From Pleodorina starrii (lineage: Eukaryota; Chlorophyta; Chlorophyceae; Chlamydomonadales; Volvocaceae), in the NCBI GenBank assembly GCA_030267565.1, contig BRXU01000003.1, positions 6,981,001 to 7,045,000 of the forward strand: DNA of 64,000 nucleotides, in the 5' to 3' direction. The position numbers and the translations under genes are program-made. Below are positions 56,628-64,000 of this stretch, piece after piece (position 1 is the stretch's first letter; the number at the start of each line of letters is the position of its first letter). Below the pieces are notes generated by a model. It searched no databases. It was not told the origin of the DNA and saw only the letters and a program-made list of their open reading frames with translations.

Positions 56628-58243
56628 ATGAACGTGCCGTCGGGAACCAATGATGCTGGAATTCAAGGCTTAATAAGGGACGCGTACTCTGCCATCGCTG
56701 GCGGCGACCCCACACAAGCGCTTCGGGTAACGGGCTGTGGCCTGATGTTGGACCGTTTTGGATGCCCCGATGTCGACGACGCGCTGCCTTAACTCACATT
56801 TAACCGGCTGTGTAGTTCGTGCTCGCTGCTCTGCACGCAACTGGTGGTCAGGCTGCAGCGGCACCGGCTCTGAACCGGTGAGCCCAGTGGCAAGCTGCTG
56901 CGCATCGGTAGGGCATCCCTTCCGAGACGAGGCAGTCGACCCTTACCCAACCCTACAACCCGCGCTGCTCGCAGAGTCCTGACGCAGCTCACCGCCAACG
57001 ACCAGGTCAACGCGCTGCAGGAGCTTACGGAGTTATTCGCACGTGCCGCATCGGTTAGGAGCGAGGTGCGCGCGCCCAGGCGACTTCTAGGCTCGACGGA
57101 GGCTGGTGCGCAGGGCCGCACCAGCCTCTACCGCAGGGCCGCCCACCAACCCACATCTTTGTTATTTACGATGGCGCCCAAACGCCTTGAGGCCTCCGCG
57201 GCCCGCGGCAGGACGCGGCAGTTCTCCGTGTCGCCGGCCGAACCCAACCGCTCCCGCTTCCACGCAGCATGCACAACCTGGCGCCAGCCAGCCCCCCGAA
57301 CCCCTTATCCCCTCCTCCAACCGCGCTGTCGACCCCCTTTCCCCCGCGCAGGAGCCCGCCCCGCCGCCCCCGCCACGGCCGCAACCCCCAGCCCAAGCCC
57401 CGCCCGCCTGGCGTGACGCCACCGCCACGGCCACCGCCACGGCCGCCGCCACCATCACCGCCGCCACGCCCGGCGCCGGCGCCGGCGGCTGGCTCCCCGG
57501 TCCGTCCTGCTCAGGCGGCAGTGACAGCATGAGCTGCAACGACGACGACGCGCCGTCCGCCGCCTGGCCGTCGCAGTCGCCGTCGGCTGCTCACTCAATG
57601 GACGCCGAGGGAGCCGGCGGCGGCGGGCGGTTGGGCGGGGCGGCGCCGGCCGGGTGGTGGGCCGGTGGCGAACGACGAGGGGGCGGCGGAGGGATGGCGG
57701 GGGGAGGCGGCGGAGGGATGGCTGGAGGAGCAGGGGGAGGGGAGGGCTGGGGCCAGGAGGCGACGAGTGCCTGGGTGGGGCCCGGGTCGCTGGGGCCGCA
57801 GCCCCAGACGCCCATCCTGAGCGTGAGTTGGGCGGCTTGCTGGGGAGGGGAGGGGACGGGGGGAAGGGGAGGAGGGAGAGGAGGAGGACCTTGTCAGCTC
57901 CTTCGGCCCTCCCCCCACGGGTTGTCCACCCTCATCCCAACCCCCGCAACTTGTGACCCGTGCCCAAACCCAAACTACTAATTACCCAAACCACCCCATC
58001 ACCCAAACCACACACACCCCCTCCCACACACACAAACCCCACACCCCATCGCCCACCCCACATCAGGAGACCGGTCGCGAGGGCTTCATGGAGTGCGCGC
58101 TGCAGGACGGCTCCAGCTACGTGTGCGGCCGCTGCAGAGGGGTGGTGCTGATACACCGCAGGCAGCAGCACGAGGCGTTCTGGTGCCAGGGGGCCGCGGG
58201 GGCAGGCAGAGGCGGGGGCGGGGGCGGGGGCGCGGAGGAGTAG
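56628..58243 (+). CDS. Plant-type C2HC zinc-finger protein of unknown function
   Basis: Exons 56628-56726, 56852-56877, 56975-57065, 57352-57822 and 58067-58243 give about 287 residues. The C-terminal exon reads ETGREGFMECALQDGSSY, then VCGRCRGVVLIHRRQQHEAF and WC. Cys249, Cys252, His264 and Cys269 form a C-x2-C-x11-H-x4-C finger. The ETGR, then DGSS[YF]VC, then HxxxxC pattern is that of an unnamed C2HC protein family in land plants. The N-terminal helix pair (LIRDAYSAIAGGDPTQALR and VLTQLTANDQVNALQELTEL) also fits that family. The 26-bp second exon is inferred because joining exons 1 and 3 directly breaks the frame; it restores phase and has good splice sites. The middle exon is Pro/Thr/Gly-rich and low in complexity. 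The family's role is not established. Confidence 0.8.
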
Positions 58244-59437
58244 GGGGCAGGCGGAGGCGGGGGTGCGGAACGGGGGGCGGTTGCGTGTTGTACCGTACCG
58301 ATATCCGAGAATTCGACCCAGGGGGCGGAGGCTGCTGCACCCGGGCACCCGGGCAGCACGCGCGGCCACCCCTGCGGGGCGCCTCCGGACCAAGTGGTAA
58401 GCAAACCGGCTCGGACAAGTGGGGCGAGGTGTATCTTACGTACCCGGTGTATATACGGTTGTACAGCATATGTTGGGGGTCCTCGGTCGTTGTTGTTGGC
58501 GGGTTTTAAGTTGGTTGCTCCCAACGGGTTTCTCCGGCCTGCCTGTCTGCCTGCCCGGAAACGTCTTCTCCACACCCCCGACTCGCTGTCCCCGCGGGAC
58601 TGACCGCAGCAGAGTCCTTTGCTCTTCTTCCGGGCCAGGCAGGGTAAACACGACGGGGCGGTGCTAAAAACGAAGATACCGTGGGGCGGTGCTGGTGGTG
58701 GCGGTGGTGGTGGGATCAAGCCGGCACAGGCTCGGCGGACAGCATTGCTTGTGTTTTGTGTTTTGGGGGACAGAGTCTCCGGCAGCACGAAGCGCCTTCA
58801 GCGGGTTTACCCTACCCCCCGCCACCCTCAAGATTGCATGTCGTCTGCACACAGCCCCTGCACACAGCCCCTGCATCTCATGACCTCTTCTGTAGTACAA
58901 CTGTACGACCATACCATCACATCCACTGGCTTTACGCCGTCATGGTTCGACTTCGACGTCAACAGCGCTGCTTGAACTTCCCGCGGCCATCGCCTACGTG
59001 CATTACTGCACCGGTCGCTTCCCATCGATTCTACTGCACCATCCGCAGGCCTCGACACGCATATCTTTCATTTACCAACGGGCAGACGAACTCGTTTGGG
59101 TAAATTTAATGAAATTTCATATCGCGGATAGGGCGGGACGAACTTCATATGGCTGGTGTAACGAGTATTCCCCAGCACATATCCCCAACATGTGCTGGGT
59201 ATATGGCCAGCTTGCAGCCGCTCTCTCTCTCTCCCTCTCTCTCACACACACATACACGCACACACAGTCACACACACATGCATTCCGATACCCACACACA
59301 GAGCCTCATCCGTCATTAGCTTATTACCGAGCAGCCGCCGCCTCCCACCTGCCACCTGCCGCCTGGTGGCACATTGAACAAAGCCCTCCCTGCTGCTGCG
59401 GCCCGCCCCTCCACGACTGCTGTCGCCCACGCCGCCG
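58244..59437. other. Convergent spacer between the C2HC and TatD genes
   Basis: Contains the 3' UTRs of two convergent genes. A GATACCG-type dispersed repeat lies at about 58663-58684, CT/CA runs at about 59220-59280, and a plus-strand TGTAA at 59157-59161, far from the stop. The part from about 58840 to 59340 is AT-richer. No gene was recognised. Confidence 0.55.
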
Positions 59438-62227
59438 CTACCCCCCCTCCTGCCGCCGAGACCCCTCCTCCTCTGCCGCCACCGCATCCCCCGCCTCCTC
59501 CTCTGCCTCCCCCGCCGCCGCTGTCACTGCCCCTCCCGCCGCCGCCGCGGTCTCCTCCCTCGCCATGCGCGTCAGGCTGTCTGCGTAAAAGTCCCGAAAG
59601 GCCTCCGCCGCCTCCGCCGCCGCCTGCTCCAGCCCCACCCCGCGCGCCTCCGCCGCCGCCGCCAGGATGTCCCTCAGCCCCGCATCCACCCGCGTGGGGC
59701 TGCACTGGTCGCTCTCCAGCAGCAGCCGCCCGACCGGCACCGCCGCCAGCCGCTGCAACAGCTTGGTCCGCCCCTGGCGGCCGTTGATGACGGAGGAGAA
59801 GCTGCGGTTGCGCAGGAAGCAGCGCGCGGCGTGGCGCGGGGATGGGAACGTGGGGACCGTGTGGGGACGTGAGGACGTAATGAAAACGATGCCGCGGCGG
59901 AGATGCCTCGGTAGGCGATGGGGGCGGTGGGGGTGGTGGGGAGGGATGTCAAGTGGGGGAGTAACAAAGGAGATGCTGCTGCAGCTTCACAGGCCGTGTC
60001 TCGCGCTGTGTCGTAAACCGAGGAGCGGGGCCGCGACGTTGCTGGTGCCGGGAGGGTTGTCGTTCTATCCACATACTTACACGCGTGTGTCAGCTCGTCC
60101 CCTTGGACTTTGCCTGCTGCCTCTTTGGACCCATACTCCCGCCCTCCCACCCGACCATCCTCCCCCCACCCCACCCCACCCCACCCCACACACCTGAAGT
60201 AGATCCTGTCGCCCACACCCCCGGGCAGCTTTGTGAAGCCCTTGATCAGATCCACACTGCCGCCGTAGCTGTGCTTGAAGGGGAGGCGAGGAGAGGGGAG
60301 GGCAGGAGAGGGGAGGGGTGGCAAAAGGGTGACACGTTCTGGCATCACGCGGCCAGCCAAACCGACAACCTCCCAAGCCGCACAGCGCCCCGGCGCGCTT
60401 CCATCCGGTATCATCCGATAACGTCACGAAGCGGGGCACATCCTATCCTACCCTATCCTATCCCTATACCGGTATTGTGGACGGGTGATTGTGGTGCTTG
60501 GTTAAACGGTAGGCAGGTCGTTCGGTAGCTACCTGTGCAACATGATCTTTGGCGGGCAGCCCTCCGGCCCCAGCCTGCGCAGCATGTCCTGCAGGTGGCC
60601 GTAGCCCTGCACGCAGTGGAGCGAGGCGGGGCGGCGCAGCTCCGAAGCCAGGCGCAGGTGCAGCTCGGTGAGGGCCAACTGGTGGCTCCAGGAGGGCTGC
60701 AGCGGGGGGGGAGGGGCAGGAGAGAGGTGGAGAGAGGGGGAGGTGGGGAGAGGGGGATAAAAAAGGAGATACCGCAGCGGAGGAGGGGGAGGTGGAGGGG
60801 GAGGCGGTGGAGGGGGAGGGGGAGGCGGTGGAGGTTTAGGGTATGATAGCCCAGGAGGAGGGGGAAGGGTAGTAGGCGGCAGGAGATAGAAGCGGCAGGA
60901 GGGGACGGGGCGTGGTGGTGGAGAAAGGACCGCAGTGCTTTGTCCCAGGCGACCCACCCATCTCCGTCCCTTCGCTGCGGTAGCGTTTTTCCCACCGACG
61001 AAGACCCCGCGCCCCTCCCTCCCTCCCTTCCTCCCTCCCGGCTCCCGCGCTCCCTCCCCACCCGCCCCTCTCTGCCCCCGCTCCTTCTGCTCTGCACATC
61101 TACAGTACGACACTGTACAACAACACCGCCACCACAACACAGCAAGCCAAGCCCTTGACAGCCACCGTCACCGTACCGGTACCTGCAGCCGCGTGCCCGG
61201 CACCACCGCCGCTCGATCCAGCCCGAACTCCCCCACCACCGAGTGAGGGTGTGCCCGCAGCAGCCCCCGCAGTCGCGGCAGCCAGGTCTCGGGGGCTGTC
61301 GGCGGGGGTCCGGACATCAGCTCGGGGTGGCGGCTCGGGTCGTCCTTGCCGTTGGGGGGCGTGTCCATCAGGGAGGCGGGGTGGGCGACCTGATCGGACT
61401 CCAGCGCGTGGCGGTGTGCGAACCAGGGGTGCACTCCGAAGCAGGGGATGACCTGGGGGGGGAAGCGGTCGGGAGCGGGAGGGCAGGGGAGGGCAGGGGA
61501 GTGATGGGGACGGGAAGGGAGCGGGGAGGGCGCGGGGGAAGAGAGGGGAGCGGGAGGGGCTCATGGTTGGTTAGCTTGCTTATGGCCTGGTGTCGCTTAT
61601 CTCTTGCCTACTTCACACGGACACAGTGGAGGGAAGGGGAGGGGCGGGCAGAAGGGCCGCAGCCAGGTTACCTTGCTGCAAGTGGTACTTGAATATCGCA
61701 ATATCCATGCCTTTTCAACCCCGGCCTCCGCCGCCGCTCTTACCACCGCCGCCCTCACCTTGCCCGGCTCTCTGCGGCTCAGCTGCTCCACCGCCTCCCA
61801 GTCATCAGCCCTGGTGCCCATGACGGCCAGGTAGCGGGCCGAAAGAGAACCCAGGCCAGCGGCACAGGCGGCGGGGTCGTCCTGCGGTGCGGAGGAGCGC
61901 GGAGCGCGGCGTCGGCGTCGGGATTCATTTGACAAGGGTGGAGGGTTTGTGTGGTACCGCGACGATGGCGGCGCGCGCTCGTTGGCGCACCTGCGGGTGG
62001 CAGTGCGCATCGCCGATGCCGAACTTGACCAGCAGGTCTTCTTCGCCCATGCTGGCGGGAGCCTGGCGCGCCGCAGCCGATGAAGACGACGCCGATGCTG
62101 TCACGCGTAGTGGGCTGTGGGTGGTTGCGCGGCAGGACCGCGGCTTGCCAGCAGCGGTGCTGCGCGTGCTGACGATGCGGTGTCGGGCGCTGCGAGACTG
62201 GCTGCCGCTCAGGCACCGCTTCCACAT
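59438..62227 (-). CDS. TatD-family metal-dependent hydrolase (putative DNase)
   Basis: Six exons (62227-61991, 61881-61759, 61452-61183, 60696-60533, 60268-60194, 59801-59438) give about 410 residues with matching phases. TatD enzymes are TIM-barrel metal-dependent hydrolases, several with 3'-5' exonuclease activity. Metal-site motifs appear in order: GDAHCHPQ (HxH at about residues 75-77), VVGEFGLDRAA (Glu), RPASLHCVQGYG (His), IMLHSYGGSVDLIKGF (His) and VGRLLLESDQ (Asp). VIPCFGVHPWFAHRH and KLPGGVGDRIYFS are further family stretches. The branch resembles the plant and fungal group. The first 60 residues (MWKRCLSGSQSRSARHRIVS, then Ser/Arg/Ala-rich) look like a mitochondrial or plastid presequence. 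The second ATG (GEEDLLVKFGIGD follows it) could give a cytosolic form. The C-terminus is Glu/Ala-rich. Confidence 0.95.
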
Positions 62228-62862
62228 GCCGTATTGCGGACTTCAGAATGATGTGCCGTGGTGCTGCATCGGATGTTGAATTTCAGCGGTGTCTGCTGTA
62301 TCTTTAGTTGGAACTGCTGGCTGTTCCTATCACCGTTCACGCGCTCAGCCGCACAGTGCACTGTGGTTATCTTCGCTACCAGAGTAACGTTTTAGGGAGC
62401 GTGAAGCGACAACCGTCTCGTTCGCGGAACAAAGGCCAGAACGCCGGGCAACTCAGTACAGTTCCGTTTCTGTTGAGAATTGGTTACAACGAACAGTCAG
62501 CCGTGGCTGTTCTGACTTCTGAGTCTATCCGCCGTAACCCATACCGCTGGTATGAAAGCTTTAAATGAAATCCTAGACAATTTTCGTCGGTTGCTTAAGC
62601 AAAGCTACGTGTGAACGCAAGTCCTTCTAATTTGACAGGAGCATCGTCTTGATATTTTGATATTAATCGTTACCTATATCGCCTGACATACAATTATTGA
62701 TAAGTGCAAAGGTTCACAATCGTAGCCGCTGACTGGCCAATTAAACAATGCTCACGTAGACTGGACGCGCTTTATATACAAGTTTGCACTAAGTGCCTAA
62801 TTTACTACTTGTAGCATCTGCGCTTTAGCGGGCGGTGACGCCCGCGCGGCCTACGGGTCGCC
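62228..62862. promoter_or_regulatory. AT-richer divergent promoter region
   Basis: A 635-bp stretch between the TatD gene start (minus) and the coiled-coil gene start (plus). It is the most AT-rich part of this end of the window and presumably contains both promoters. No defined motif was identified. Confidence 0.5.
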
Positions 62863-64000
62863 ATGTCGGAGGCTGGCTCGGCGCAATACCTAGCAGCGCA
62901 GCAGCAGCAAGATGCGGGGGATGACCAGCTTGACCCGCATGTGGAGTATCTTCAACAGCTGGTAAGGGCCGTCAAGCTTCCATGCGGTGCTCACCCGATC
63001 GCCATCGGCTCACGTCCACCCGTGCCTCCATCCCCATTGAACTCTGTGGCATCCCGCGCCTCGGGGACCACAGGCGGTAGCAGAACCCTTCCTTCCTTCA
63101 CCCCACGCCACCATTTGCACTCACGCCCGGCCTCTCGTCAACCCTCCCCTTCCCTTCCCCTCCCGCCCCCTCCACCTCCACCTTCCTTCTCCCCTCCCTT
63201 CCCTCCTCCCCCCCTTCTCGCCCTCCCCCCACAGCTCCGTGACAATGAGTTCCTGCAGCGGGAGAACTTGCTGTTTGAGGCCTTCCTGGCCAAGGTGTGG
63301 CGTGTGGTGTGTGGGGGGAGGGATGGGGAGGGTCAGGCAAGGGGTGGGGGTCCTCGTATCACTCCCGCTCATCTCACACACACACAGTTGGTTCGGGGCG
63401 CACAAAATGGCCTGGGACCGGCAGCGGTCAGTACTGCCCGGGCCGGCTGGGTGGGGGTGGGGGTGGGACCGGCAGCACTCAGAAGTTCTGAGTCAGAACT
63501 GCCCTGGCCTGATGGGCCTGGGGGAGGGGGAGGGGGAGGGGGGTTAACCAAAGAAGGTGCCGCGCAGCGGCAGGACGGAGACGGCGTTAGCGCTTGGAGG
63601 TCGGGGCGGGGGAGGCAGGGGGCCCGCAGGTCTAAATGCGCAGAGGATAGCCCCTCGGCCCTGGCCCTCCCTGGAGACACACACCCCCTCTCCCTCCCAC
63701 CCTCCCTCCGACCCTCTCCCTCTCCCCCTCTCTCCCTCCCTCCGGCCCAGGTTGACCTGAGCAAGCTGGGCTCCCTGGCGGAGGAGGAGGCGGCCAAGAA
63801 GAAGAAGGCGGTGCGTAAGTCCATGCCGGGGCTGGCGCAGGCGGGCGGCGGAGGAGGCGGAGGAGGCGGCGGAGGCGGCGCGGGGGGCCGCGGCCCCGGT
63901 GGCGGCAAGGGCGAGGGCGCCTTCGCTTCGCTGACCGACGAGGAGAAGAACGACCTGGTCAGCCAGGAGGTGGAGATGGTGCAGGCGGAGATCGAGGCGG
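62863..64000 (+). CDS. Coiled-coil protein, CFAP263/CCDC113-like, 5' part only
   Basis: Three exons are visible: 62863-62961, 63235-63294 and from 63751 past the window edge. They begin MSEAGSAQYLAAQQQQDAG, continue QLDPHVEYLQQLLRDNEFLQ and RENLLFEAFLAKVDLSKLGS, then LAEEEAAKKKKAVRKSMPGL, a Gly-rich run, and FASLTDEEKNDLVSQEVEM. Heptad-like helices followed by an L-T-x-E-x-K start to a second coiled coil resemble CFAP263 (CCDC113), an axonemal or basal-body-associated protein of ciliated cells. The assignment rests on a short N-terminal piece; another coiled-coil protein is possible. If correct, the organism is flagellated. The phases of all three exons agree. Confidence 0.55.
   Translation, partial: MSEAGSAQYLAAQQQQDAGDDQLDPHVEYLQQLVRAVKLPCGAHPIAIGSRPPVPPSPLNSVASRASGTTGGSRTLPSFTPRHHLHSRPASRQPSPSLPLPPPPPPPSFSPPFPPPPLLALPPQLRDNEFLQRENLLFEAFLAKVWRVVCGGRDGEGQARGGGPRITPAHLTHTQLVRGAQNGLGPAAVSTARAGWVGVGVGPAALRSSESELPWPDGPGGGGGGGGLTKEGAAQRQDGDGVSAWRSGRGRQGARRSKCAEDSPSALALPGDTHPLSLPPSLRPSPSPPLSLPPAQVDLSKLGSLAEEEAAKKKKAVRKSMPGLAQAGGGGGGGGGGGGAGGRGPGGGKGEGAFASLTDEEKNDLVSQEVEMVQAEIEA

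Overview
The window looks like nuclear DNA of a green alga of the Chlorophyceae, most likely a flagellated volvocine or chlamydomonad relative. The evidence is very GC-rich sequence, short exons split by many introns, and long Ala, Gly, Pro and Gln runs inside conserved proteins. TGTAA, the polyadenylation signal of this group, lies downstream of several stop codons. Several proteins most resemble plant-lineage versions, and the last gene resembles a ciliary coiled-coil protein. I cannot name the species. No rRNA, tRNA, CRISPR or prokaryotic operon was seen. All gene models were built by hand from reading frame, GT/AG sites and protein family knowledge, with exon phases checked.

Layout. 1-4.4 kb: simple repeats and no supported gene. 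4.5-16.05 kb (-): a 17-exon ABCC10/MRP7-like ABC transporter. 16.2-17.2 kb: a candidate 1-kb inserted element with a 168-bp triple tandem repeat, just upstream of that transporter. 18.6-21.0 kb (-): an unrecognised protein with two C-terminal membrane segments. 21.4-22.7 kb (+): a GCK-domain protein. 25.0-27.7 kb (-): the 20S proteasome alpha-7 subunit in eight exons. 28.0-33.0 kb (+): a SNF5-type chromatin-remodelling subunit with a very long Gln-rich tail. 33.5-35.1 kb: a large 19-bp minisatellite. 35.7-37.8 kb (-): an unrecognised 182-residue protein. 39.3-44.7 kb (+): a TPR/RING/LON-domain protein (LONRF type) ending in a possible prenylation box. 45.6-50.1 kb (-): tRNA dimethylallyltransferase. 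51.4-53.8 kb (+): a dual-specificity phosphatase. 56.6-58.2 kb (+): a plant-type C2HC zinc-finger protein. 59.4-62.2 kb (-): a TatD-family metal-dependent hydrolase. 62.9 kb to the edge (+): the start of a coiled-coil protein resembling CFAP263/CCDC113.

The genes are mostly housekeeping functions (proteolysis, ubiquitin ligation, chromatin, tRNA modification, transport) and do not form one pathway. They alternate in divergent and convergent pairs. Divergent starts sit in visibly AT-richer valleys, while introns and exons are strongly GC-rich. The most unusual material is repetitive. It includes the minisatellite, whose period keeps all six frames open, and a related 12-bp palindrome scattered through exons and spacers. 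There are also short intronic repeat families in both orientations and the inserted element near 16-17 kb.
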